Source: Mesocentrotus franciscanus
Taxonomy: Eukaryota; Echinodermata; Echinoidea; Camarodonta; Strongylocentrotidae
NCBI GenBank assembly: GCA_037976565.1
Contig: CP137671.1
Coordinates: 17,698,982 to 17,762,981 of the forward strand
Length of the DNA: 64,000 nt
Direction: 5' to 3'
Within the stretch, counting starts at the first letter, position 1; each line of letters opens with the position of its first letter. The notes under the pieces are model-generated. The model was not told where the DNA came from. It searched no databases and saw only the letters and a program-made list of their open reading frames with translations. The position numbers and the translations under genes were made by a program. Of this stretch, positions 29,156 to 43,300 are shown one piece after another.

Positions 29156-29195
29156 ATCCTAACCCTAAATCTAACCTTAACTCTAACTCTAGGTG
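29150..29195. repeat. Short telomere-like TAACCC tract
   Basis: CCTAATCCTAACCCTAAATC followed by CTAACCTTAACTCTAACTCTAG, six or seven degenerate units, at the right edge of the GTGCCCC element. Confidence 0.6.
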
Positions 29196-29661
29196 ATGGA
29201 TGTTCATGTACATTAACCCTATTGGTGGGGTATTCTAAAGTTAAGCCTCGAGACCTTAAGAACCACTATTTTCTTCCTTTGTTTCCTCTCTTTTTCTATT
29301 GTGCATTCATCTGCCCCCCTCCCTCCCTCTTCCCCTCCCTAGATACGCCGCAGGACTGGACCAAATACATCCAGAGAATGGCAAAGTTAGGCTGGGAACA
29401 ACATTATTTTCTGCGGTTTATTCTGTTGGATTGTTAAATCTCTTCTTCAAAACAGCATTGCCGCCCTCTTTTGATCAGTTTCGATATAAAAAATCTCAGT
29501 CCAAATCGTACGGATGATAAATAACGTCTCGATCGATCTCGCACATATGTACATATGTACGAGTATCTGAATGTTCGCACGCTTAGCTTAGCAACATGTA
29601 GGCAGATTCCTTTTGTCTTTGATGAATTAAGGACAATTATCTGCTGTTTATCAGCAGAAAC

Positions 29662-29673
29662 ATGGTAAGATGA
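29662..29673 (+). promoter_or_regulatory. Four-codon uORF overlapping the RNase start codon
   Basis: ATG GTA AGA TGA; its stop at 29671-29673 overlaps the main ATG (29670-29672) by two bases. Such overlaps can permit reinitiation. The same bases read ATG|GTAAGA, a plausible splice donor, so the site could also produce an alternative first exon. Confidence 0.5.
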
Positions 29674-29912
29674 GCTCCGAATTTGTCGTTTCTGCCGAGA
29701 AGCGCGATGATGTTGCAAAGAAGCTCTTGCATATCCAGGATGTGTTCGGCGTGCGTGTCCTTTGCGGAGAACCCGATGGGAGCCGGTGCGGAGATTCGGG
29801 GTGTATACTCCCGTCGGACTCCGGCGACACGGATGTTTGTGCTGACTCGTCAACCTCGGCTCCTGTGTGGGTACAAGTTTTTGGCGACTCCAAGGACTGT
29901 GAAAAAGCAAAG
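29670..29912 (+). CDS. RNase exon 1: first KH-like segment
   Basis: Start chosen at the ATG with A at -3 and in frame with exon 2. It encodes 81 aa, ending CEKAK at AAG|GTATGT in phase 0. The pattern VWVQVFGD...CEKAK continuing as EYILSLC in exon 2 resembles the last strand and helix of a KH fold. An upstream 5' UTR exon is possible because TTTATCAG|CAGAAAC precedes the ATG. Confidence 0.75.
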
Positions 29913-31320
29913 GTATGTTTGATAAATTAAAAAGCTTAAAATTGTCACCACGCCAGGCCCTGAACTTGTTGAGGGCAAAGGCAAAGCCACAGCCATTCAA
30001 AGAAAGGGCCTTGATTGAGATTTGAGTCACAACCACAACTAGTTTGGTCTTGGGCTTTTTTTTCTTTGCCAGACTCTCGCCTTGGGCTTGGCTCTTGCTC
30101 AGTTTTGTCATTAAAATTCTTGGTTTTCTTTCTACATTCTCTGTATTATTATTATTCTTCACTCAGGATTTCCCATTGCAAACAATGAACAGTATGGGGT
30201 CGTATCATTCTAAAAACAATGTCAATGTCGTCTTTTTTTTAGTTTTAGTTTTACTACCTGTAGACCTAGTTTATCATAATTAATATTCATGTTAAGGAAA
30301 AGTTCTAGTTATAAATGCAGATACAGGTGTATCTCTTTTAAATTAATGTTGACGCAGCTCACTTTGAACTTGTGCAGACAATAACTAATGATTTGTTATG
30401 ACAATTTATTAGATCCACTATTATTTTTAAAGATAACATTGTTTTGACTTTTGAGAAAACCACTACAGATTTTCCCGTTCAATTCAATCTGACTGTCTGA
30501 CTCTGAGTTCAAAGACTGAACGCTGCGCTGCTGTTGCCTGTTCAGCGTTGGGAGTTTTCTAATGCATGTGTTCTGATCTTGCCATCATACATGTACATGT
30601 AGATTAGCATGTACAGTAGATGTAGATCCTAGTCTTCATTAAGACATTAGACAGGAACTGTCTTGTATGGGGAGTTCTTTAATAAAACTAGCATTTGTCA
30701 ACCTTCCCCATATGTAAACAGATGGTAACCATTGCTGCACGCACAATGGAGGGGGGGGGAGGAGGGGAGGGTTAACTACAGTAGCAAATTCCACCATGAA
30801 ATGGCGAAAGAGTTTGTTCCTGTTTTGTCTTTATCTAGACCGAGTGCTTTGATTCAGAAAATTACCATATGAAAAGAAATGGATCCAATTTTCATATCAC
30901 GGTACTATAAAAATAGCATCGAAAATCAATGTAAGACTTTGAAATATTACTAGGAATTACCTTCAGCTAATATGTCCGGTTTTCCGAAGCTACGGCGTGC
31001 GATGAGATCGGCAATCACACGCCAACTGCATTGCGTAACTCCCCACACTATCCTATACACCACACTTCAGTCTCTGTAAAGAGGCGGTTAGTGGAGGCAG
31101 ATGTAGATTCATCCGAATACTAGAAAGCGCTTTCACTTTCAGACGACAAAATAATGGCTGACCTTGGGCAGTTGACCTCGCTCAGCATAGATCTACAATG
31201 TACATGTACATGGACTGTACATGTAGTCATGAAACATGTTTTCATGTACAGATGGATGTGTTAGTAATGGGAGAAAGAGAAAGAAAGAGAAAGGGGAAGG
31301 GGAAGCAAGAGCTACAGTGT

Positions 31321-31362
<42 letters not shown>

Positions 31363-34300
31363 TGAAAGACAGACAGAATCTTTTCTTCTTGTACTGTAGT
31401 AGTAGTAGGCCTACTGTACATGTACATGTATCATCATTTCCCTATTATTGTGCACTCTTGTCTCTTCATTTTTGTTGCCTTTTATCTTTTGTCCTCATTT
31501 TATTCCTTTCTTCCTTATTTTAGTCTATTTAATTCTTTGTTCTACATCATATACATAATACCGGTCCATGTATGTAATTTGTCTTGACTTTAAAACTGCA
31601 TTATGATTAAAACCGGTATATGCCCACAACCGGCTTAGCTTTAGGCCCCATTACTATGTTACATACAAAATGTTGTAACCAGTTTCCAACTTGCCGTCAA
31701 AGAAATTCAGAAAAAACAATGTAAAAGAGATTAAATGTGGTAGATCTTTAAGGCTACCATAACTTAATATTTTGCCAGGCTCGTACTTGTACGGTATACC
31801 CCAGGGAACATTTAATCCTGTAAATGAAACATTCTTTGATTACGGATGTTACCTTGCATGCATGGGTAACATCGACCTACATGTACATGTACATGTGGGT
31901 CGATACACTTAACTTTGTGTCAACATATTGGCCTAGTTAAATAACAATAACGATTTTTCAAAAATCGACGATAAAAGCCGTCTGAGTGAGCTGTTAAGCG
32001 TTATAAGCATTTATTAACAAAATGCAAAATTAATACCCCCCCCCCCTCCCTACCCTGCAATTGAATGAGTTAACCTTCTGCAAATATATGTAGATTGCTG
32101 AATTTTGTTGCTCCTATGGGTGAATCATAGCATTAAAGAAATAATTTTGAAAATATATTTCCCCACATAGTCACATACTTACTTGTACATCTGTACATGT
32201 ACAGTACATCCACTTGTTTGATCGAGTGTCATTTTAGGAATATGTGATTGCCCCCACCCCGCAAAAAAAAAAGGAAAACAACTTGAGATGGGCCACATAA
32301 TTGAGTGATGTGTAATGTCAATCCATTAAATAAATACTGCACCTACATTAAGGCTACATGTACATGTGTACATGTACATTATGTGGTTTACACCTGGCGC
32401 CAGAGTGTCCATGTAATGTTGGTTCTGGTAATTAATTAATTATCACAAAGATCAATCATGCATCCAAGCCTAATGTACATGTACATGTGTACAGTACCGG
32501 TATCTCAAATGTAACCCTTGTAATAATTGAATTTGTACGTCGAAAGCAGAAAAATAAGTGAAACAGAAAAATAAATCAGACCAATATATTTTTAAAAAGT
32601 TGCAAGTGTTTGAAATATGAGATCACTAAAGCTACCGGTATGCAAATTCCAAATGGGCAATTTGGTCACTGGATTGTGATCTATTCACTGCAACTCTCCT
32701 GTTTGTCATGTACAAAAATATCATAAATACCTGGTTTTTCCTATGAAAGCACCTTCTCCCTTGGGACACTAATTAATAACAAAATAGTGTGGGTAGCATG
32801 TTATGAGAGATTCTCTAAAACTTTGAGGATGGATTTTCCTTTAAAAGTAAAGTAGACTACATGTATTGTACGGTATTAGTTGGTGACATGTTTATCATAA
32901 AACGTCACATAATAGGACGTAATAGTTTGGATTGACTCATTTAAAGCCCGTCTGCACTTGTTTGGCCAGGAGGGATTAGACCTCCCAGCGTGGTCACTGA
33001 CATAAGAAAAAGAGTATCATGGGGGACCAACAGGCACCGCTTAGGCATTGTTTTCTATATAGAGGGAGCAAGTAGCTACAAGTAGTGCAGTGGGGCTTTA
33101 AAAAAATGATAGCTGGATCAGTAAAAAAAAAAAAAAAAAAAAATTGAAAATGGTGAAACACAATTTGAGATATAAACATCATTATTATATACCCATCCCT
33201 GTTTTTTGTTATACACTATACACTGAACATGTAGTGAGCAAAATACATGAGAGGCAAGAGAAATATGAAGCTCTACATATTTCAGAAGATCTTGGGTAAA
33301 AATGAAAGAAAAAGTTTTTAAAAAAATAAAAAAAAACATACTGTGTACATGTACATGTGTTCCCATTGATCACAAAGAGAAGTAATCTGTACCTTTATGG
33401 CTAATAGTATTGGCTCAATTTATCTACGGTACATGTATGTTATGATACAGTACATGTAGGCTGTATATCCAGGAAGATGACAACAAAGAGATGGTCAATA
33501 GTTTTACAGACAGAAAACTTGTATTTATAACTTTATAGTTTATAGGTCAAAAAGTTCTGCACAACTGTACTGCTGTAGAACTTTGATTTTTTTGTAAAAA
33601 CCCACACTGTACATGTACATGTAGGCCTACACAAACTTGCATGTACTGGGTACATTCTACATCTACATGTATGCCTACACTAACATGGATACGGAAATTC
33701 CTGTAATTCCCGTAGCTGGCCTACAAACGTACATTTACATGTACCGGTACTGAACACATTCGATACAGTATGTATGTGCATTGTAAACATACATTTGTAG
33801 ACCGCTAACAACTGAATTATTCATACTCCTTGTAGATTTGATTTTTTTTTTCTTCTCCATACATGTACCTGAAGAATGAAAGGTGGACTGATTGAATTAG
33901 GGCCTTTGTGGAATACTTTTATATGTAAGCTTTAATATGTCACATTCTTAAAAAAACATAAAATCAGGACAAATCAATTTTTTACAAAAGGGTACACATG
34001 TAGGACAAATTTAATTGTTAACTGTACAAGTAAATGAAACATATCATAGCCAGGTTTAGCAATTGATGTACATGTATAAGTGTGAAGCATACAACTGTAC
34101 ATGTGCATGTAACATACATGTACATGTACATGTATAAACTGTACAGATATACATGTACATGTACATGTATAAACTGTACAGATATACATGTACATGTACA
34201 GTATATGTACAATGTATGTACATGTACAGTACATGTCAGCTACATCATACATGTACATGTACAGTACATTTTATGTCCATCCATCTATCAATGGTTTATG

Positions 34301-37300
34301 TACTGGAACCTTTTCTTTTACTAAAAAAGAAAGAGACTATATATATATATATATATACATACTGTATACAGTATACATGTAACATTATATAGCAAAACAA
34401 AATACTCAGGAGCTGTGAGCAATTTGTCTCTTGAAAGCTCCAAATGAGCTCTGGTGAAAAAAATATAATAATAAGTAACATAATATTTTTTAAACATCAC
34501 TATGAGAAAATTGCTCTCATACAACACCAAATCCTAAAAGAGCTCCCACAAAAAGAATATACTGGTACGTACATGTACACTGGTAGATGTACAGTGAAAC
34601 CTGTCTATAAAGACCACCCAAGGGAGACAAGAAAAGTGGTCTTTGTAGACAGGTTCCTTTTAATAGTACATGTGCATGTTTCAATGAGAAACCATTTTCA
34701 AGGGAAACAAAAAATGTGGTCTTTGTAGACAGGTGGGTGCTAAACCAGGTTTGACTGTACATCATACCTGCACACCATACCTGACATGTACATATTTAGG
34801 GCATACAAACTATCTGTAATGTTTAATAAATGTACTTCCTCTCAAACTTTGTTTATTCTTAGAGAGAGATCGAAAAACCCAAATCACTCGTTGTACACAA
34901 ATGTTTGTTTCTTTTTTTTTGTCGTCGGAATTTGCCGGAAGGGACATTTATAGCTTCATTTGTCATCAGTTTTAAATATTCTCCAGTATCCATAACAAAT
35001 ATTTGTGAAATAAAGACAAGGTTAAGGTCTTTTATCTTTTACTGAAGCTTTACCATAGCAATATAATCTTAACACCCAAATATTAGCTGTATCCAGGTTC
35101 CAACTTACGTCACACAAGCTGTGCGTACATAATCAATCACAGGGCCCATTGTAGTCCTTGAGTTGGAGCGTCACAACTGGAGTCCAAAGTTCACTTTGCA
35201 CACATTTTTTGCTTTGGATATTATCATTATAAGCTAAATAGTATAACGGAATGTTTGTTTGTTCTTTGTATTGTGATTTTGTGATGTTATAGTTAGGCCA
35301 TTGTGATAGCATTGTGATAGCATTGTGATGTCATCACAAGTCATGGGGTGGGATTTGTTTACCGCAATAGAATTTTGTCTACCGCAATAGAATTTTGTCT
35401 GGGAAAGTTGCATGGTTTGAAGATAAATACAAACTACAAATGCCCTCAATTTTCATTTGCATCAAGCATTAGCATTAGATCAATCAAAGGAAATTGGATT
35501 TCTCCAAAAGTTTGTGAAAAATTGCAAGGGCATATTTTCAGCTCGGCAGCACATTGTGTGTTTATTAAATTTCTATTTGACGATTTCGAGGCTGTACATT
35601 TTCTACAATGTATGCTTAGGGGACTTTTTGACTTGAACTGCTTTAAATCTGACCTACCGGTACATTGTAATTAGTCAAAGACTTTTATCCTTTGGAATAT
35701 CACAACATGGTGTCAGTCATGCCGCAATTGATGCGTGTTCCACCTACTGTCCTATGTACACCATCTCTCTCAGACAAGGTAGGCCCTATTAGTTTTACAT
35801 TGATAAATACTACTACTAAGCAATACTATTACTAAATAATACTACTACTAAGTAACACTACTACTACTACTATATGTACATGTAAGTAATACTACTACTA
35901 TTAAAGTAATACTACTACTATTAAGTAATACTACTACTACTACTGTAAGTAATACTACTACTACTAAGTAATACTACTACTAAGTAATACTACTACTAAG
36001 TAATACTACTACTAAGTAATACTACTACTAAGTAATACTACTACTAAGTAATACTACTACTTAGTAATACTACTACTACTGCTAATAATAATAATGATAG
36101 TAATAAACTAATTATAGGGTTATTTTTAACTGTTTCTTTTTATAAAATGCTTTACCGATTGCAATGTGCATATACATGTATAACCGACCAGGTATTACCC
36201 TCGTCAGCTGATCCAGTTATGATTCTGCACATTGCAAACTACATTTTGGTATTCCATCATCCATGCAACAAGTTTCATGCAAGTGCTACTAAATATATAT
36301 ATTTGTAAGGTGTGGCCATGTGAATGATGTCATAATGCATACAACCACAACATGTACATGTACATGTACATAATATACCCTCCATATGATGATGTCATCA
36401 CTGTCATGTGACCAGAAGAAAAGTTGCATAACATTTGGTGAATATTCCACAATTAAATTTAAAAAATGGCCTAAAGATACATGTATGGCAATGTGTTTCA
36501 TACACTGTACATTGTAGCATGTTGGAATGTGCGATGATACGTTCCTGGAGTATTTAAAAATCATCAGTATTTATAGCCAGGGGACTCCAGGGAAAAATTA
36601 CCGGTAATGTCAAATTCTCATCCATCAAGAATAACCGATATTTCACATGTACCGGTAAGTCTATTCTTACTGTGGACGGTTTACAACGAACTCTGAATCA
36701 CAGCCACAGGTATTATCTTAATGATAGGATGAAATACAGAAAAAATTTCCTTCCCATGACATTTTGGACTCAGTTTTCATGATGTGTTTTCAGAAGTAGT
36801 ACCCAAAATGAATCTCTGGGAATTTAATCCATCCTGTGTGTACACACTGTTCCTTTGAAATTCCAACTGCTGCAACTTTAACATGTAGCAGAAATGAATT
36901 ACCAAATATACATGTACAGTATAGGAGCCTACACAATGTATGTAGAAGGTGGAATATATACATGTACACATTATTACAAGATGAGTACAATTTTGCTGGT
37001 ATATATTATCTAGACAGGTACTGTACCAGTAAATCTGTGTCCATGTTGTAACTTTCGAGCTATATTTAGTTCCTTATGTATTAAGAAGAACCTGCATACA
37101 TGTGTAGAGTACAGTACAGAGTTCATGTACATGTGCGTATTTGTCATACACCGGTACAGCGTCCTCCTAGTATACATGTACAAGTAGTTGTGTATACATG
37201 ATGTGCGTTGGAGCTGAAAGTCAGGTGACCAGTCACCTGATGACTAATACAGGGGTTGGTGGTGATTATCAACATCATGCTTCAGTGCAGTTATAGTGGA

Positions 37301-40300
37301 TATAAATAACGCACATGCAATCAAATCATAAATAGGGCTATTAAAGGTAAAAGTTGCACATACCATTCACGTACCTGTACATGTACATAAACATACATAA
37401 ATGTGGATAAGAAGAATAATAAGTACATTAGGTGTGGAAAATATCTAGCAGATTGAAATCAAAATGCCTATATTGTACATGTGGGCAAGGATTTGATTAG
37501 GGAAAAAGGTTCTCATGTTTTTCTGTACCTTGTAGGCTATGTGAATATCTATACATGCAGGCCTAATATGATGTTGAGTCATAGAGTTAAAATATGAATC
37601 ACATGTTCGTACATGTATATATTGGTAAAAGTCAGTGTTGCAATTCAAACATTTTGAAATAGGTGACATTGATTGCCTCAGTATTGAGGGAATGGGGTTT
37701 TTAACTTAAATTGCAGGTACATGTATGTACATGGATTAAACTACATTGTACAGTCAAACCTGTGTATAGCGACCGCCCAAGGGAAACACAAAAAGTGGTC
37801 TTTGTAGACAGGTGGTCTTTGTAGACAGGTTCCTTTAGTACATGTTTCAATGAGAAACCATTTTCAAGGGAAACAAAAAATGTGGTCCTTGTAGACAGTT
37901 GGTCTTTGTAGACAGGTGGTCACTAAAGCAGGTTTGACTGTAGTCACTTGGTGGAAATGCCTATTGACATTGTCATGATTTCTAGATTCTCCTATTTCTT
38001 CTGGAAACTTCTACATAAAAGCATTTAACACCCTGTTTTTCTAATTGTGCTTGGAGAGATTCATATTGTTTAATGTAGAAAGCTGGCATGTATGTAATTT
38101 GATATTCATTTACTTATGATGTTATAATTATCACTACATTGTTAAATAAGTTACCAATTTCCTATTACTTGCCTGAAAATGTTATCAAACTTTTACTGGC
38201 TATTTTAGGGGCCTTGACAAAGGTACATGTAAATAAATGTTAGTTTCTGTACTAGATACCAGCTATCCTGTGAATTTTCGTGAAGTGCTTCTGCTTCCTC
38301 GTAATTTTGTGTCCATTTTCCAATACATGTTGAGAAAAAACAAAACATGTTTTTAAACACAACTTATGCTTTTAAAATATGTTTTCCATACATGTAGCTA
38401 CATACATGTAAATATATCAAGAGGAGAGTACATTGTAGTCATAGACAGATATATGTACTGCCAATGTAGAGTATGGGATTGAAACTTAAAAGGCACAATT
38501 ACTGTGGATTATACGACTTTATGACTTGGGTTTCAGTTTTTCAGCAGGCCAACTCTCATAAACGACCTTTCACCTACTGTACTGTACATGTAGCAGGAAG
38601 CAGGGAGGTGATCTGCAGGAAGGGAACTACTGTACATGTACCGTACATGGTTTTAGGAGAGACTTCCCTCACTTTCTAAAATTAGAACATTGGGCAAAAA
38701 GCATGACCTCTAAAAAGCATCTGTCTTGAATCCAGGAAAACAAGCATTTTTGTTGGTGTGTGTGTGTGTGTGTGTTTGTGATTTGTACATACAGGATATG
38801 TACATCCAGGATCTTTGTGAACTTTTTAGAAAGAATTGAATTTGTCATGGTAGTTTGTTCTAGTTACATGTACATGTATGTACCCTGTCCCTTATAATGT
38901 TTATATTCATTTCAGATCCTGGTAGTGGTGTGGGATTAGGAAGTTCCTCTAAGTCTAACTATAAGTTCAAGTATAAATTCAAGTTTATTGATACAAATCC
39001 ACAAGGCCGGATGTACATGTACATTAGGTACCCTTAAAGGTGGGAGGGTGGGCCAAGGTTAACAAAAAATTCACAAGCAAGCTGAAAATGTCATTTGTCT
39101 CAGGTGTCTCTTGGGTTTGAAATGTGAAAGGGGGAAGAGGAACACAAACGGGGGGATTTTTTTGTGTACTTAGGGTATGCAAAATTGGGGTTGTAAAAGA
39201 GGGGGGGGGCACATGCTAACTATCCCCCATGAAACAGCTGGCCCGTAATCAAATTACTCAGAATGGTGTGGATCCAGGATTCTTTTAGGGGGCAATATTC
39301 TAAAAATTCTCAAACAAGCTAAAAGAAAGATGAATGATGTTAAACAATCGTGGCCCTCCAAGTTAAACAAAGGCAGTTTCCGTTTGCTTACATGTACAAA
39401 AAAAGTATGACAGATGAGGTTTTAAGGGGGGATGGGAAGATAATGGCTGCTTATGGGCCCACTGCGCCCTTAAATCTCCCACACACTTTCGGAGACAGTT
39501 GTAATATTTTTTTTATTTTGATTTTATTGTTAAAAGTAAAACATCTTTTAACAGGATAGCATTTATCAGCTCGCAGGCTGTTTTACATACATTGTAATGG
39601 TCCTGCATAAAGAAAGAAAATACAAATTTAAGAACTGACAATAGGAGTATTTACAGGAAAAATGGCAGTTTTATACAAATGGTAAAAATAGAAACAACAT
39701 AAATAGGAAAGAAAACATTAGGGAAAACCGGAAACCTTACGAGGTGTAAGGGTCACAGAATCTTTTTGGGGGGGAGATCACTCATAATTAGGATGACTGT
39801 GCAGAACTTGTAGATCAAATGGAAAAATAAAATCATTACCTTGACAAAATATGATGATTTGGCGAAGAGTACTCGAGAAGCATTCTTCTTTTTCACTCAC
39901 CCGATTGATGTACAGGTAGGTTACCTGGTACTTATTGTGTTGATGCCACTGAATCACACAACAGTCATCATACCTATTGTTGTATTGTTACCCCTGCATT
40001 TGTGTCTGTGCTAAAAATAGCGCTCATGTAAACCTCGTAAACCTTGTAAATATTGTTATAAATGGTGCAATTTTTTTTAATGTTTCCATTTCTTCTCTTT
40101 TTTCAAATATGTTGTGTATGACGATGATGATGGATGGAAAAGTTGAATTTTTTCGGGTTTATTTATCCACTGACTCCTTGTGTCGTCATACCTTGTTTAT
40201 TCCGTATAAATACATCCACTTAAAAAGTAGCAGCGGTCGGAGCCACTCGTCAATTAATGATAAGCATGTTGATTTAAACCCGTCAGAGATTTGTTTCTTA

Positions 40301-43300
40301 AAGTAGAATACATGCATGTGCAAAAGAGTTTGATATTCCAAGGACTTTGATATACTGTACTTCCAAAGACTGACGTACATGTACCCCGATCAGGAGATTG
40401 TGTGGGTATTTATAGACGAGAAAACCGAATCTTTGATATTCATTTTCTTGAAAAGAGAGGGGTTACATAAGATTTGTTGACTGACTTCAAGGTATTTAGC
40501 TGCCATCTCTGCATTCGTTGGTCAGTAATCTTTGCTCTAGATTCCTAAATGAAGAAGGATGCCTTGGTGCTAACTAGTACAGACTTAACGCGTGCAGGTA
40601 CAACTGTAAGTACTACATGTACTGTAGGTAGGCCTAAAACAAAGTTCTATTTTTTAAATTTATTATTAAGGATTTTGAATAGTTGCAAATTTACAATTAT
40701 GTAATGAATTTCTAATGATGATGTAATTATAAGGAATAGGATCCATCACCAAATGCCAAGTCATCTATAATTCCTAATGCTTGAGAGTCGGATGGATATA
40801 CATGTAAACTTTTCTGGGGCTAATACATGTACAGTGTACATACATATACATGTTGTGTATATCCTAGCACATTCAGTACATACATGTACCGTATGTATTT
40901 TTGTGAAATGTCATGGGGGCCTTGTACAGTTTTTTTTTAATAATTTTTTTAAAAACAAATCTGTTCATTGTTGCTCTCAAAATGCTTATAGTAATACTGT
41001 ACATTCAGTCATTTGAGAGTGATTAAGGTATGCTTTATTAATATTAATGTACATGTACACCCTGTACATGTATGGTATGGTATATCAAAGAGATATCTCT
41101 TTGGGAATAATATAAGCTCATCTTTTTTTGTATTTTCTTGATCATGTCAAATGAAATATTATGATACAGTACATGTACAGTGTACAATGTACATGTACAG
41201 TGCATGATGTACAGTACATGACTGTAATAAAATTAAATGTACATTTTCTAGGGAATGCATGGAGAAACCAATGCAATATTGATTTGAATGAGACTGCATT
41301 AGTGGTGGGGTGAATTGCCGTTTGGTCTACAACCAGTGCGTCTACTACCCAATTAGTCTATTCCCATACGGTCTCTACACCCAGCCATGAGACCAAATGA
41401 TAAGTGGACAAAATGATTATTAGACCATGTGGATAGTAGACGGCTGGGTGTAGACTACTGTATATGGGAATAGAAAAGCCGGTTTTAGACCAAACGGCAA
41501 TACATCGGTGGTGGCGTAATCAGCCTTGAAATGAATGGGTCATGCGATGCTGTTAGTCATGTGACCTTTACATGCATCAATAGGCAATACATGTAACTTC
41601 AGTTAGACAGTAGACATTAACAAACACTCTGTCAGTCCTTCCTGATTCATCGGTCATGTATTGCATCAACAAATTTCTAGGAAAACGAGCTGACTAAACT
41701 GCATGCTTCTAAAACAGAAATATTGATCTATTGATATTTGATAATATAAATCATTGATCCCACCCAAGTTGATTGTATTTTGTTGACAGCTGCAAACAAG
41801 GCAGTAATAGCTACATGTATGTTCATGCACATGTACATGTACATGAATATGATATGCTGTGGTAAAATGTCACATTCTTTTCATGAAAATTTGATATTTG
41901 TGTGAAAATCTGATTTTTTTTTTTAATTTTTAATTTTTTAAAATATTTTTTTAAAGATAGCCCGTCTGTTTTGTGTCTAGAGGGTGGCATCTCTGTATTT
42001 CTCTAGTTCAAAAGCCACAATGAAACCAGAACCGCTGCTCTTTGTTATGTTAATTGTTATGGCTTCAGAAGTAATTACGATAGAAACTTTGAAAGACCAT
42101 GGACAGTCTGCAAGCACAGACTGTAATATCACGCTTCAGCACAATTCCATAAAGTCTTGACCTGAGCCTAACTCAAGTCTTTGACTTTGAGGAGCTACAA
42201 TGTTTAGTACAGGCGTACATGTAGCCTTCAAAGGCGTAGTCTCACAATTTAGACACTCTGGCACGCACAACTTGCAAGGTTTGTGTCTGCAAACTAGACT
42301 ATCCTACAATGTACACTGTCCAACATTTGTACATACAACATGAACATGTGCATGCATAGGATATATAGCGTGCTTTGGTAATGGGGGAATCCCGGGATTT
42401 GTCCGACAAGTCTGGTCATGCCCAGTGATCTATTACAATGACTGTGCATTGTACATGTACATGTATATATGTCCAGTCTCTTTGATCCTTTGATAAACAA
42501 CTAATCAGTTTCCTTGGGACCTGGGTACATGTACATGTATACCCTTGGATGGAAACAATTCTTACTTTCGGGAGCAATTTGCAAGAGTGAAGGAAACAAG
42601 GAGGTTGGAATTATGCAATAAGCCATTAAGATTAGTGCTGTGGAACTCAATAGGTGTTTCAGTCTTGGTTTCGTATTATTTTTTAAAAGGCCGGTCGCTT
42701 TGAGTCAGGGTTAGAAATCTAACATGCCTGCACAAACATCGAGACTTTAATAGTTATTATTCATATCTTTATGTAAATTCAACGGGCCAGGGTCACCAAA
42801 AGTTTCATACACATGTACATGTATGTGTACCGTACATGTACATGTACCGGTATGTGTAAGTTCTGAGGTGCTTTAATGTTTAATGATATGCCACAGATAT
42901 GTTGGCCGACATGCCCCCATTCATGTACAGTACATGTATTTATCATAATGCTTTTAATAGCCTTAGACCCCGTTCTCATTCACTTCGTTGGAGCGGTCTA
43001 ACTAAGACCCGTTCCTCAGGAGCGGTTCTTAGGTGAGTGAGAACGGTCAAAGTGGTCCAGGAAGTGGACTTCTGGACCGCTCCAGAAGACCACCTCGGAG
43101 GTGGTCTTGAGGAGCGGGTCTTATTAAGAGCGGTTTGGAGCGCTCTAACGTGCGAGTGTGAACGGAAGCGCACTTTGAACGGAAGTGAGCTAGTGACGTT
43201 CGCGCGAAACATGTAGTACGGTACATACGCTTAGTATTCGCGAAAAATTTACCCGCTGACCTGAGCTGCCATAGCAACAAGACCACTTTGACTCGTGGAG

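Noticed and set aside
29434..30162. 242-aa minus-strand ORF over RNase exon 1
   Set aside because: It is antisense to the confirmed exon, has no recognisable domain, and its openness across exon 1 follows from that exon's codon composition.
35805..36105. Possible CRISPR-like regular array
   Set aside because: The repeats are simple ACT/AAGTAAT units without unique spacers, in a eukaryotic intron.
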